Assembly (NCBI RefSeq): GCF_019139815.1
Contig: NZ_CP077079.1
Span: 2,046,001-2,110,000, forward strand
Reading direction: 5' to 3'
Source: Pseudomonas asgharzadehiana
GTDB lineage: Bacteria > Pseudomonadota > Gammaproteobacteria > Pseudomonadales > Pseudomonadaceae
DNA: 64,000 nt
Part shown: piece after piece, positions 53,648-62,289 of the stretch
How the letters are laid out: every line of letters begins with the position of its first letter
How positions within the stretch are numbered: the stretch's first letter is position 1
Program-made: the position numbers and the translations under genes
Notes under the pieces: generated by a model
The model's input: only the letters and a program-made list of their open reading frames with translations
The model's database searches: none
Told to the model about the DNA's origin: nothing

Positions 53648-54613
53648 TCAAGTTTGCGGAGTGTTCTCCACCATGCGCCGGTCTTCCTTTTCGCTCATGC
53701 CACGGAAGTAGGTCGACAGCAATGCCCCGGAAATATTGTGCCAGACGCTGAACAGCGCACTCGGCACCGCCGCCAGTGGCGAGAAGTGCGCGCTGGCCAG
53801 CGCAGCGCCCAGCCCGGAGTTCTGCATGCCCACCTCCAGCGCCAGCGACTTGCGTTGCGCCAATGGCAACCTGAACACGCGGCCTGTGAAGTAACCCAGC
53901 AAGAAACCGAAGCTGTTGTGCAACATCACCACGGCCATGATCAACAGGCCCGACTCGGCGATCTTCGCCTGGCTGGCGGCAACCACCGCCGCAACGATGA
54001 TCACGATGCTGATCACCGACACCAGCGGCAACACCTCCACGGCATGACGCACCCGCTCGCCGAGCAGGCGTTGTGCAACCACGCCGAGCACGATCGGCAG
54101 CAGCACCACTTGCAGGATCGACCAGAACAGTTCCATGAACGACACGGGCAACCAGGCCGAGGCCAGCAGCCAGATCAGCGCCGGCGTGAGCAGTGGGGCG
54201 AGGAGGGTGGTGACGGCCGCGATGGCCACCGACAGCGCCAAATCGCCGCGTGCCAGCCACGTCATTACATTGGACGAGGTGCCGCTTGGGCAGCACCCGA
54301 CGAGGATCACGCCGACGGCTATTTCCGGCGGCAGGTGGAACACTTGGCACAACAACCAGGCCACGCCCGGCATGATCACAAAGTGCGCAACCACGCCGAG
54401 CGCCACTCGCCATGGGTGGCGCGCGACTTCGGCGAAGTCATCGAGTTTGAGGGTCAGCCCCATGCCGAACATCACCAGGCCCAGCAGCGGGACGATGGCG
54501 CTTTTCAGGCCGATGAACCAACCGGGTTCAAGGAAGGCCAGCACGGCAAAAATCAGCACCCAGTAGGCGAAGGTATTGCCGACGAAGCGGCTCAGGGCGG
54601 CGAGTGCGCGCAT
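53648..54613 (-). CDS. Bile acid:sodium symporter (BASS) family protein
   Basis: A 321-residue 9-10-helix transporter. Family signatures: VMFGMGLTLKLDDF (about residues 47-60), GVILVGCCPSGTSSNVMTWLARGDLALSV (in parts, about 101-129) and ALEVGMQNSGLGAALA (about 255-270), the sodium-site crossover. The ATG at 54613 has AAGGACA upstream. It precedes sugE on the same strand, with the riboswitch leader starting 33 bases after its stop. Pantothenate, pyruvate and ketoacids are known BASS substrates; the one here is unknown. Confidence 0.88.
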   Translation of the reverse strand: MRALAALSRFVGNTFAYWVLIFAVLAFLEPGWFIGLKSAIVPLLGLVMFGMGLTLKLDDFAEVARHPWRVALGVVAHFVIMPGVAWLLCQVFHLPPEIAVGVILVGCCPSGTSSNVMTWLARGDLALSVAIAAVTTLLAPLLTPALIWLLASAWLPVSFMELFWSILQVVLLPIVLGVVAQRLLGERVRHAVEVLPLVSVISIVIIVAAVVAASQAKIAESGLLIMAVVMLHNSFGFLLGYFTGRVFRLPLAQRKSLALEVGMQNSGLGAALASAHFSPLAAVPSALFSVWHNISGALLSTYFRGMSEKEDRRMVENTPQT

Positions 54614-54659
54614 GGGGATGTCCTTGTTATCAGATTCTTGAAGTTGAACACCTATCAAA

Positions 54660-54690
54660 TGTGGCAGGGAGCAAGCCCCCTCCCACAGTT
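54660..54690. repeat. Single REP element
   Basis: One GGGAGCAAGCCCCCTCCCAC copy (from 54667) lies between rdgC and the BASS gene, without an inverted partner. Confidence 0.7.
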
Positions 54691-54704
54691 TGATTCACAT
54701 GGCT

Positions 54705-55625
54705 TTAAATGCCCTGTGGGGTCTCTTCGCCGCCCAACGCTTCAACCAACGCCGGCAGGAATTCGCCGAAGGTCAGCATCATCAGGGTAAAGCTGGCATC
54801 CAATTGGCCCAGGGCCTCGTCGCCGCCATCCTGTTCCGCCTGGTCTTGCAACAGGTCTTCGAACTTCAGGCGTTTGACGGTCATTTTGTCGTCGAGCATG
54901 AAGGACAGCTTGTCCTGCCACGCCAGGGACAGTTGCGTCACGACCTTGCCGGTGGTCAGGTGCAGTTGGATCTCTTCGCCGGTCAGGTCCTGGCGCTTGC
55001 AGCGCACGATGCCGCCGTCTTCATGAGTGTCGCGCAGTTCGCACTCGTCGAGGACAAAAAAGTCATCGGCTGGTTTTTGGGTGGTCACCCAGTCGGTCAT
55101 GATCGCCGTCGGTGCGGTTTTTACGGTGAGTGGGCGTACCGGCAGGGTGCCGATCACTTCACGCAGGGTCGACAGCAAGTCTTCGGCGCGTTTGGGGCTG
55201 GCCGAGTTCACCAGGATCAAGCCTTGTTTCGGCGCGATGGCGGCGAAGGTCGACGAGCGACGGATAAACGCGCGCGGCAGGAAGGCCTGGATGATTTCAT
55301 CCTTGAGCTGGTCGCGTTCCTTCTTATAGACCTTGCGCATCTGCTCGGCCTCGATCTCTTCGACTTTCTCTTTGAGCGCGTCACGTACCACGCTACCCGG
55401 CAAAATGCGTTCTTCCTTGCGTGCGGCGATCAGCAAGAAATCTCCGCTGACGTGTACCAGGGGAGCGTCTTCGCCTTTACCAAAAGGCGCGACGAAACCG
55501 TAAGTGGTCAACTCCTGGCTTGCACAAGGGCGCGCCAGTTTGGTGGCCATTGCAGTCTCCAACGCCTCGGCATCAACAGGCAGATCTTGGGTCAGGCGAT
55601 AGATAAGCAGGTTCTTGAACCACAT
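54705..55625 (-). CDS. rdgC: Recombination-associated protein RdgC
   Basis: A 306-residue ring-forming DNA-binding protein associated with the nucleoid that limits RecA filament activity. The length and N-terminus ([13 protein letters not shown]) are those of Pseudomonas RdgC. Conserved blocks include [25 protein letters not shown] and [30 protein letters not shown] (in parts). The ATG at 55625 has GGAGAG upstream; the frame is open 8 codons further. It is divergent from the tRNA-Val/Asp unit. Confidence 0.95.
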   Translation of the reverse strand: MWFKNLLIYRLTQDLPVDAEALETAMATKLARPCASQELTTYGFVAPFGKGEDAPLVHVSGDFLLIAARKEERILPGSVVRDALKEKVEEIEAEQMRKVYKKERDQLKDEIIQAFLPRAFIRRSSTFAAIAPKQGLILVNSASPKRAEDLLSTLREVIGTLPVRPLTVKTAPTAIMTDWVTTQKPADDFFVLDECELRDTHEDGGIVRCKRQDLTGEEIQLHLTTGKVVTQLSLAWQDKLSFMLDDKMTVKRLKFEDLLQDQAEQDGGDEALGQLDASFTLMMLTFGEFLPALVEALGGEETPQGI

Positions 55626-55735
55626 GGGGTGAGTCTCTCCTTTATACAAAGGGGGGCATTATTCTCTTGATAACGCCCCAGGCCAACCCTGCCTAAGCCA
55701 TTGGAAGGCCTCAAAAAAAAGATTTAAGAAAGTGC

Positions 55736-55764
55736 TTGCCAGACCCAGGGTCGCTCCGTAGAAT
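55736..55764 (+). promoter_or_regulatory. Sigma-70 promoter of tRNA-Val/tRNA-Asp
   Basis: TTGCCA (55736-55741), a 17-bp spacer and TAGAAT (55759-55764), followed by GCGCGCCAC, the same 15-base -10/discriminator block as at the Glu/Gly array. Confidence 0.85.
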
Positions 55765-55784
55765 GCGCGCCACACCGAGACGAA

Positions 55785-55860
55785 GGGTGATTAGCTCAGC
55801 TGGGAGAGCATCTGCCTTACAAGCAGAGGGTCGGCGGTTCGATCCCGTCATCACCCACCA
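55785..55860 (+). tRNA. tRNA-Val (TAC)
   Basis: 76 nt with acceptor stem GGGTGAT/ATCACCC, anticodon arm CTGCCTTACAAGCAG (anticodon TAC), GGTTCGATCCC T-arm and encoded CCA. Confidence 0.97.
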
Positions 55861-55879
55861 TTCGCTTCATGTGTTACGC

Positions 55880-55956
55880 GCAGCGGTAGTTCAGTCGGTT
55901 AGAATACCGGCCTGTCACGCCGGGGGTCGCGGGTTCGAGTCCCGTCCGCTGCGCCA
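55880..55956 (+). tRNA. tRNA-Asp (GTC)
   Basis: 77 nt with acceptor stem GCAGCGG/CCGCTGC, anticodon arm CCGGCCTGTCACGCCGG (anticodon GTC), GGTTCGAGTCC T-arm and encoded CCA. Confidence 0.97.
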
Positions 55957-55996
55957 TATTCGGTAACCTGGAACGCTGAACGCCAGGTCACCACAG

Positions 55997-56026
55997 AAAG
56001 CCCGCTCATTGAGCGGGCTTTTTTTC
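55997..56026 (+). terminator. Terminator after tRNA-Asp
   Basis: An 11-bp stem (55997-56007 with 56011-56021) closes an ATT loop and is followed by a T-run to 56025. Confidence 0.9.
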
Positions 56027-56113
56027 GTCTGCAGCATTGCGCATTTCATCCTTGATGCAAAAGGCCAACCTGGGGCGGCGTAGACTTCAACGGTGAACAT
56101 TGCTGCAAGCAGA

Positions 56114-56725
56114 TCAGTGTGAAACAGCCATCCAGCCCGCACAGCCAGTCATTACGCCGGCGGATGTTCTGTTCAGACGCTTCATTGCCTTGGGTGACTG
56201 GAGGGCGCACTTGATTCGCGATGCGGTAACCAGGTAAGCCAATTGGATGGTCAGATCAATCCCAATGCCGAGTGCGGTGATAAAGAGGACTTCGGGCCAG
56301 GACAGAGCCGTCAGATCAAATGCATGAGGCAACACCGCGCCGAAAAATACCACCGCCTTTGGATTGCTCAGGGTCAGCACAGCGCCTGCAAGAAGGCCTC
56401 GGCCCACTGAGCGCTTGGGAGGTGCTTGAGGTTGTTCGGTGCTCTTGCACCATAGGCTCCATGCGATGAACAGAATAAAGGCAACACCCAGCCATTTCAC
56501 CGCGATGAACACATGCTCGAACTGCAGTGCCAGCGCCGCAAGACCGAGGGTGGCAACCACCAGCCAGGCCGCATTTCCCAGCACCATACCGCCGATGAAG
56601 GGTATCGTAGACCTTGCGCCGCGCGACACCACTTGGCCGAGCAGGGCTCCCTGAGCAGGGCCGGGGATTGCGGCTGCAATGGCGAATGGCACGACAAATA
56701 ACCAGATTGAAGCAGTAGCGCTCAC
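56114..56725 (-). CDS. LysE/RhtB-family exporter
   Basis: A 203-residue six-helix amino acid or metabolite exporter. It has the early IPGPAQGALLGQVVSRGA motif (about residues 20-37), FIGGMVLGNAAW, and the mid NPKAVVFFGAVLPHAF block (about 120-135). The start is taken as GTG 56725 because GGGAGG lies eight bases before it; the frame is open to 56794. The substrate cannot be predicted. Confidence 0.88.
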   Translation of the reverse strand: MSATASIWLFVVPFAIAAAIPGPAQGALLGQVVSRGARSTIPFIGGMVLGNAAWLVVATLGLAALALQFEHVFIAVKWLGVAFILFIAWSLWCKSTEQPQAPPKRSVGRGLLAGAVLTLSNPKAVVFFGAVLPHAFDLTALSWPEVLFITALGIGIDLTIQLAYLVTASRIKCALQSPKAMKRLNRTSAGVMTGCAGWMAVSH

Positions 56726-56952
56726 GTTCGAAGCCTCCCTATTGCCTGGTACATAAAGCGAAATATTCGCACCGGGTGAGCAGCGAAACAACACGGTCGT
56801 TTGCTCCCTGTGCCCCGATCAAGACCTCGATCCGAAAACAGACCTGATCATCGAGGCATCGTTGCGCCCCGATGATCCATCACAAACCTGCGAGCAAGGG
56901 CATGTTGGCTACCGATCGATGTTGGCCTTACACCTGCTGCCCTGCCTCACAC
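56726..56952. other. Intergenic region, no gene seen
   Basis: 227 bases between the lysE-type gene start and the NCS1 permease stop, both on the minus strand. I see no terminator hairpin or convincing promoter pair. Confidence 0.4.
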
Positions 56953-58314
56953 TCAAGACATCTCGCCCACCCCCTGGGCACGCTTGCCGAGTTTCATCAG
57001 CCAGTAGTAACTCAGGGCGGGTACCAGCAACCCGACCATCCACGCCAGGTCTACGCCATCCAGGGCGTTGGCCACCGGGCCGACATACAACGTGGTGTTC
57101 ATGAAGGGGATTTCCAGCGCGATCGCCAGCACGAAACTGCCGCAAGCGATCCAGTTGATGCGCCCGTAGATCCCGTCCTTGTCGAAGATGTCATCGATCC
57201 GGTACTGCCCTTTGCGCAGGCAGTAGTAATCCACCAGATTGATTGCCGTCCAAGGGATCAGGAAGTAGCTCATGAAGAAAATGAAATTGAGGAAAAAGTT
57301 GATGAAGTCGTCCTGACTGATGGTGCACAAGGCTGTGGCCACCAGGCTGATCAGCAGCATGAACAGGCCGCGTACACGAGGTGTCACCTTGAGCTGGGCA
57401 AAGGGTTCGATCACGGTGATGGTCGACATAAAGGCGCCGTACAGGTTGAACACATTGATCGACACCTGGCCATAGACGATGAAGGCGAACAGCAGCAGCG
57501 CGCCGCTCCCAAACAGGCCGGCGATATGGCTGCCGACGTTACTGGAAAAGCCCGTGATACCGACGCTGAGAATCGCCCCTAAAATCATCATCCAGGCACC
57601 GCCGCTGACCGTGCCGACGTAGCTGTACCAGAACACTTTTGCGGTTGGCGTGCTACTCGGCAAGTAACGCGAGTAGTCGGCCACGTACGGCGCGTAGGAC
57701 AGTTGCCAGGTCACGGCGATGCTCACCGCCACCAGGAACTTCGACAACGAGAAGTCGGTTGGCAGCCATTGCTCCGCAGGAATTGGCAACTGGAGCGCTG
57801 ACACGGTCGCGCCGATAAACACCAGCAGCGAAAGGATCGACAGCAGCTTCTGCAAGCGGTGAATCAGGCGATAACCGTAGAGCGCGACGACAAAGCACAA
57901 TGCCCCGATCAGGTAGATGTTGCCGGTGGCCGGCAACGGGCTGACGGACTCCAATGCCTGGGCGGCGAGCAAGGTGTTGCTGACGAAAAACCCCAGGTAG
58001 ATCAGCATCACGAACAGCAGCGGCAATACCGCCCCCAGCACGCCGAATTGCGCCCGGCTCTGGATCATTTGCGGGATGCCCAGTTTCGGTCCCTGGGCAG
58101 AATGGGAGGCCATGAAAATGGCCCCCAGCAGCGAACCGATGATGATCGCCAGCGCGCTCCAGAACAGATTGAGCCCCATCACGACCGGCAACACGCCGGA
58201 CGCAATGGTCGTGATGTTCATGTTGGCGCCAAACCAGATGAAGAACAGCGAGCCGGGTTGGCCATGGCGTTCAGCCTCAGGGATGAAATCGATGCTTCTT
58301 TTTTCAACTTGCAT
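56953..58314 (-). CDS. NCS1-family cytosine/purine/hydantoin-type permease
   Basis: A 453-residue, 12-helix inner-membrane symporter. Typical NCS1 features: an N-terminal RHGQPGSLFFIWFGANMNI helix, HSAQGPKLGIPQMIQSRAQFG (in parts, about residues 70-90), and SYAPYVADYSRYLP (about 205-218). Family substrates are cytosine, purines, allantoin, hydantoins and related ring compounds. It starts 5 bases after the amidohydrolase stop, so it is in one operon with 58320-60937 and probably imports the substrate of that pathway. Confidence 0.92.
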   Translation of the reverse strand: MQVEKRSIDFIPEAERHGQPGSLFFIWFGANMNITTIASGVLPVVMGLNLFWSALAIIIGSLLGAIFMASHSAQGPKLGIPQMIQSRAQFGVLGAVLPLLFVMLIYLGFFVSNTLLAAQALESVSPLPATGNIYLIGALCFVVALYGYRLIHRLQKLLSILSLLVFIGATVSALQLPIPAEQWLPTDFSLSKFLVAVSIAVTWQLSYAPYVADYSRYLPSSTPTAKVFWYSYVGTVSGGAWMMILGAILSVGITGFSSNVGSHIAGLFGSGALLLFAFIVYGQVSINVFNLYGAFMSTITVIEPFAQLKVTPRVRGLFMLLISLVATALCTISQDDFINFFLNFIFFMSYFLIPWTAINLVDYYCLRKGQYRIDDIFDKDGIYGRINWIACGSFVLAIALEIPFMNTTLYVGPVANALDGVDLAWMVGLLVPALSYYWLMKLGKRAQGVGEMS

Positions 58315-58319
58315 GGCGA

Positions 58320-58997
58320 TTACTCCTGAGTCCGGGCGAGGTGGGTTTGCAAGCGGGCGATGGTGCGTTCCAGCTCATGGGGCTGGTGGGCGAACAGGTC
58401 TGGGCGCTCGGGGATCAGGCTTAGATAATCGCGGTTCTCCAGGGCTCGCAGGCATTCGGCGCCGGTGAGGATTTCCATGGCGTAGATCCAGTTGGCCATC
58501 ATCAGCAGCGCCGAGTAATGCCCCGCCAGTGTGGTCGTGGTGCAGGCATCGCTGACCAGCCGAATCTGATAACCCAGGGCGAAGGCGTCGAACACCGTGC
58601 TGAGCACGCAAACATCGGTCAACACGCCGCAGACGATCAGGGTATCGACCCCGAGCGCCTTGAGCCGGCCATCCAGGTCGGTGCGGTGGAAGGCGCTGTA
58701 ACGGCTCTTGTCGATAACGAGCTCATCAGGCTGCGGCGCCAAAAGTTCGAGGATTTCCACTTGGCGGGTGCCCGCGCGATAGCTGCTGGGGCCGCCGTCG
58801 GCCGCCCGCGGTTCGCCGCGCGGCAGGTTACTGCCGTCGGCCTGGTTGATGTGACGGGTATAGATGACAGGCACCCGCTGGCGGCGGGCGGTCTTGAGCA
58901 GGGCGACGGTGTTGGCCGCCACGGTGTCGAAGTGTTCCAGGACGAATCCGTCCTCCTGCTGCATGTCGATGATCAACAGCGCGTTTTTATTATTCAT
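58320..58997 (-). CDS. Cysteine hydrolase, isochorismatase family (RutB-like)
   Basis: A 225-residue cytosolic hydrolase with a complete Asp11 (LLIIDMQQ), Lys97 (VIDKSRYSAF) and Cys130 (VLTDVCVLS) triad. RutB of the pyrimidine pathway, nicotinamidase and N-carbamoylsarcosine amidase share this fold. With a flavin monooxygenase, flavin reductase and NCS1 permease beside it, it most likely hydrolyses a ring-opened amide or carbamate. The ATG at 58997 is preferred over an upstream in-frame start at 59033. Confidence 0.9.
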   Translation of the reverse strand: MNNKNALLIIDMQQEDGFVLEHFDTVAANTVALLKTARRQRVPVIYTRHINQADGSNLPRGEPRAADGGPSSYRAGTRQVEILELLAPQPDELVIDKSRYSAFHRTDLDGRLKALGVDTLIVCGVLTDVCVLSTVFDAFALGYQIRLVSDACTTTTLAGHYSALLMMANWIYAMEILTGAECLRALENRDYLSLIPERPDLFAHQPHELERTIARLQTHLARTQE

Positions 58998-59010
58998 TGA
59001 GCAAACCTGA

Positions 59011-59241
59011 TCATGGGCCGAAGCACAAAGCACCGGGCACGCCTCGTTTTGAAGAGACGCGGGTGCGTGAATTCCAGTTCGGGTCAGCTCAATAAACGGG
59101 TTGCCAGAAACCGTTCTGCTTGGCAGTCACGCTGGCGCGCAGGCGCTTGAAATGCAGATGTGAAACGGTCGATTCGCCGCGCAGGTAAGCCTGCTCGGCG
59201 CCGGAGGGAAGGGCGAGTGATGGGCGGCGATCATTGATCAT
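59011..59241 (-). CDS. Possible small protein between the monooxygenase and hydrolase genes
   Basis: A 76-codon frame begins at ATG 59241, starts MINDRRPSLALPSGAE and ends 13 bases before the hydrolase start. It fills most of an otherwise empty 309-base gap inside an operon, in the same direction. The predicted product is short and basic in its middle (HLHFKRLRASVTAKQNGFWQ) and resembles nothing I know. The ribosome site is weak. It may be real, or the gap may be untranslated leader. Confidence 0.33.
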
Positions 59242-59306
59242 TGGAATCGACCCTACACGTCAGGCGGCCCCTGGCTTTGCGTCCGAGGGGCCGGGGTGGT
59301 GGACTT

Positions 59307-60350
59307 TCAGCGGAACGCCGGGACCACGTGTTTGATGAACAGCTCCAGGGATTTTTTCTTTTCCGCGTGAGGCAGGCTGTTATCGCACCAGAAGCTGAAT
59401 TCGTCGACACCCAATTGCTGGTAGTACTTGATGCGCGGGATGATTTCTTCCGGGGTGCCGATCATGGCGGTCTTGTGCAGGCTCTCCAGTCGGAACTCCG
59501 GGCGCTCGGCGAACTTCTCTTCCGGGCTCGGTTCCAGGAAGCCGTTGACCGGCGTTACCTTGTTGCCGAACCAGGCATCGAAGGTGCGATAGAAACGCGA
59601 GATCGCCTTGGCCCCGACTTTCCAGCCCTCGGGGTTGTCGGCCGCGTGAACGTGGGTGTGACGCAGCACCATCAGTTGCGGGCGTGGCACGTCCGGGTTG
59701 TTATCCAGCGCGGCCTGGAATTTGTTCTTCAGATCGAGGACTTCTTCGTCGCCCTTCATCAGCGGCGTGACCATGACGTTGCAGCCGTTGGCCACGGCGA
59801 AGTTATGCGAGTCCGGATCGCGAGCGGCGATCCACATAGGCGGATTAGGCTTCTGGATCGGCTTGGGCACGCTGGTGGAGGTCGGGAATTTCCAGATATC
59901 GCCATCGTGGGCGTAATCGCCTTGCCACAGGGCGCGCACCACCGGAACCATCTCGCGCAGCGCCTGGCCGCCGGAGGAGGCGGGCATGCCACCGGCCATT
60001 CGGTCGAACTCCACCTGATAAGCGCCACGGGCCAGACCGACTTCCATGCGACCGTTACTGATCACGTCCAGCAAGGCGCATTCGCCCGCGACCCGCAACG
60101 GGTGCCAGAACGGCGCGATGATGGTGCCGGCGCCGAGGTGAATGGTGGTGGTCTTGGCGGCCAGGTAGGCCAACAGCGGCATCGGGCTCGGCGAGATGGT
60201 GTATTCCATGGCGTGGTGTTCGCCGATCCAGACGGTGCTGAAACCACCCGCTTCGGCCATCAGGGTCAGTTCGGTCAAGTCGTCGAACAGCTGACGGTGG
60301 CTGACACTTTCGTCCCAACGTTCCATGTGCACGAACAGGGAAAACTTCAT
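59307..60350 (-). CDS. LLM-class (bacterial luciferase-like) flavin-dependent monooxygenase
   Basis: A 347-residue TIM-barrel enzyme using reduced FMN and O2. Family marks: FSLFVHMERWDE at the start, EAGGFSTVWIGEHHAMEYTISPSPMPLLAYLAAKT (in parts, about residues 31-65), GTIIAPFWHPLRVAGECALLDVISNGRMEVGLARGAYQVEFDRM (in parts), and PPMWIAARDPDSHNFAVANG. GAGGTAAG supports the ATG at 60350. With the reductase 101 bases upstream it forms a two-component monooxygenase. RutA belongs to the same superfamily and opens the uracil ring, but RutA identity is not claimed. Confidence 0.9.
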   Translation of the reverse strand: MKFSLFVHMERWDESVSHRQLFDDLTELTLMAEAGGFSTVWIGEHHAMEYTISPSPMPLLAYLAAKTTTIHLGAGTIIAPFWHPLRVAGECALLDVISNGRMEVGLARGAYQVEFDRMAGGMPASSGGQALREMVPVVRALWQGDYAHDGDIWKFPTSTSVPKPIQKPNPPMWIAARDPDSHNFAVANGCNVMVTPLMKGDEEVLDLKNKFQAALDNNPDVPRPQLMVLRHTHVHAADNPEGWKVGAKAISRFYRTFDAWFGNKVTPVNGFLEPSPEEKFAERPEFRLESLHKTAMIGTPEEIIPRIKYYQQLGVDEFSFWCDNSLPHAEKKKSLELFIKHVVPAFR

Positions 60351-60451
60351 GACGCTTACCTCGGATCTTTTGTTGTTGGCCTGTCGATCGGGAGTCGGCT
60401 GGCGGCTTATTGAATAATCGAAATTCGCACTATGCGCAAAATACGTCTGGA

Positions 60452-60937
60452 TCAGGCGACGGCAGGCAGGGCGCCCATTTTGCCGTGGCAATACACCAGT
60501 GGCCCGGCGTTGTGCTGGGGCACGATCAGGTTCTTCACCGCGCCGACCATGATTGCGTGGTCGCCCCCTTCATATTCGCGCCACAGCTCGCATTCGATCA
60601 CCGCCGTGGCGTTAGCCAGAATCGGGTTGCCCAGTTCGCTCAATGTCCATTCGATGCCTTGCGCCTTGTCTTTGCCTTTGCGCGCGAAGGCATAGGCTTC
60701 GCTCTGCTGGCCGCCGGACAGGACGTGAATGGCAAAGCGTTTGTTCTTGATGAGTACTGGATAGGAATCGGAGCTGTAGTTGGGGCAGAACAGCACCAGG
60801 GCCGGGTCCATGGACAGAGAGCTGAAGGCGCTGGCGGTCAGGCCGACGATTTGGCCATCGTCATCCAGCGTGGTGATCACCGTCACCCCGGAAGGAAACG
60901 AACCCATCACTTGTTTGTAGATGGCGGCATCGATCAT
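60452..60937 (-). CDS. Flavin reductase (RutF/HpaC-like)
   Basis: A 161-residue reductase domain protein that would supply FMNH2 to the neighbouring monooxygenase using NAD(P)H. Typical motifs: FPSGVTVITT (about residues 14-23), VGLTASAFSSLSMDPALVLFC (in parts, about 31-51), FAIHVLSGGQ, and the late H-containing GDHAIMVGAVKNL. It is the first gene of the minus-strand operon, downstream of a 16-bp palindrome. Confidence 0.92.
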   Translation of the reverse strand: MIDAAIYKQVMGSFPSGVTVITTLDDDGQIVGLTASAFSSLSMDPALVLFCPNYSSDSYPVLIKNKRFAIHVLSGGQQSEAYAFARKGKDKAQGIEWTLSELGNPILANATAVIECELWREYEGGDHAIMVGAVKNLIVPQHNAGPLVYCHGKMGALPAVA

Positions 60938-60975
60938 GGGAGGGTCCTCTGGCGGTTTTTATGTGTCTGTAGGTC

Positions 60976-60991
60976 TTATGGTATACCGTAA
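60976..60991. promoter_or_regulatory. Palindrome upstream of the flavin reductase gene
   Basis: TTATGGTATACCGTAA is a 16-bp palindrome with a single mismatched pair and a perfect GGTATACC centre, 39 bases before the reductase start. Its size fits a GntR- or TetR-family dimer. Confidence 0.5.
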
Positions 60992-61157
60992 TACATGCTT
61001 TGCAAGGGCTTTTTTTTGGACCCAATAAACGTACGCCTTTGGTCTTTTAGCTAATGTTTACTGGGCTTTTAGCCCGATTGAACACGCGCTGTCGCTTTAA
61101 GGTTGCGGCTCAGATGGGTTCTAAAACACCGGGTCAGCCTTGTTAAAAGTTTGGAGT

Positions 61158-61170
61158 ACCATAATATGGT
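61158..61170. promoter_or_regulatory. Palindrome upstream of the broken NCS1 gene
   Basis: ACCATAATATGGT is a perfect 13-bp palindrome (six pairs around a central A). It shares the ATGGT/ACCAT half-site with the 60976 palindrome, suggesting one regulator acts on both sides. Confidence 0.5.
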
Positions 61171-61244
61171 TTGCATCTGAGGGGTGGCCAAAGAGCTCCC
61201 CGGTTTGGCTTCGTACAACTATAAGATCAGACAAACTAGAGTTC

Positions 61245-62023
61245 ATGCACATGTGCCAGATGTCCCGGCAAGCCCCCCTCATCGAGAATCACACGGTCGA
61301 TTACGTTCCACTCGCGGAACGCCACGGGAAGGCCCGCGACCTTTTCACTTTATGGTTCAGTACCAACATCGCGCCGTTGCCCATCGTGACCGGTGCCATG
61401 GTGGTTCAGGTGTTCCACCTCGACCTGTTCTGGGGGCTGCTGGCGATCGCGCTCGGGCATATGGTCCGCGCATGGGGATTGCGCAGATGGTCCAGAGCCG
61501 CGGCCAGTTCGGCCGTTATGGTGCGCTGCTGATCGTGTGCTTTGCGGCGATTATCTACATCGGCTTTTTCATCTCCAATATCGTGCTGGCCGGCAAGTCC
61601 ATTGTCGGTATCGTGCCTTCGGTTCCGGTGCCGGCGAGCATCCTCATCGGCGCCTTGAGCGCCACCGCGATCGGGGTGATCGGTTACCGCTTCATTCACA
61701 CCCTCAATCGCATTGGCAGCTGGGTCATGGGCAGTGCCTTGCTCGCCGGTTTCCTATACGTCTTCGCTCATGACTTGCCCGCGGACTTCTTCACCCGCGG
61801 CGGTTTCAACCTGCATGCGATCGTTGCGTATTTCATCGGGATTATTGTGCAGTTGCCGTTTGCCAATACGTCGTTGTATGTCGGGCCGTATGCCAATTGG
61901 GTGCAAGGGGCTGATCTGTCGTGGCTGGTGGGGTTGGTGGTGACTTGCCCGTTGTATTACTGCCTGGCTACCCGCAGCCAAGTGCACGCGCGCAAAGCTT
62001 CCAGATTCGGTTATGCCGATTAA
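61245..62023 (+). pseudogene. Broken NCS1-family permease gene
   Basis: The first part (61245 to about 61470) encodes an NCS1 N-terminus (VDYVPLAERHGKARDLFTLWF..., then FWGLLAIALGH). The frame then shifts, with loss of about a dozen codons relative to the intact permease at 56953 (the HSAQG segment is missing). The other frame continues with PRMGIAQMVQSRGQFG to about 61815, where about 200 residues of the middle are absent before the C-terminal IIVQLPFANTSLYVGPYANW. The total is about 260 codons against 450-490 expected. Two independent lesions argue against a sequencing error. Confidence 0.87.
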
Positions 62024-62047
62024 TCAAACTCGTGTTCTGTATGTGTG

Positions 62048-62076
62048 AAATGCCCGGCCTGTGCCGGGCATTTTCG
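62048..62076 (+). terminator. Terminator after the NCS1 pseudogene
   Basis: A perfect 11-bp stem (62048-62058 with 62063-62073) closes a CTGT loop and is followed by a T-rich tail. Confidence 0.85.
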
Positions 62077-62204
62077 TTTGGATGGCAAACAGAGGGGGAG
62101 TTGAAGGCGCACAGTTGATTGGTACCGAGTTCGAGTGCTGTGTTCGTGGCGATCCGGGACCTTTGTTCTTAAAAGCAAAGAGTCAGGCAGAGGGGAGAGT
62201 GAGA

Positions 62205-62240
62205 TAAAAAAAGGCCGCTGCAACCCGACGTTGCAGCGGC
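62205..62240 (-). terminator. Terminator of the ABC importer operon (minus strand)
   Basis: An 11-bp stem (62214-62224 with 62230-62240) closes a 5-base loop. On the minus strand it is followed by a seven-U run (A-run 62206-62212). Confidence 0.9.
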
Positions 62241-62289
62241 CCAAGGGTGACCGATAACGCGCGGCCCACTGGCATGGGCCGCTTGAGGA

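Larger units (their letters stand above)
60938..61244. other. Divergent control region of the flavin-monooxygenase cluster
   Basis: 307 bases without a gene, between the reductase start and the broken NCS1 gene. It is AT-richer than its surroundings and contains two palindromes (60976-60991 and 61158-61170), each annotated separately. Confidence 0.55.

Noticed and set aside
53069..54660. Long plus-strand open frame across sugE, its riboswitch and the BASS gene
   Set aside because: It runs antisense to two well-supported genes and a structured RNA, and encodes His/Gln-rich sequence without domains.
59307..60350. Calling the LLM monooxygenase RutA
   Set aside because: The family is right but RutC, RutD and RutE are missing and the permease class differs, so a uracil role is not supported.
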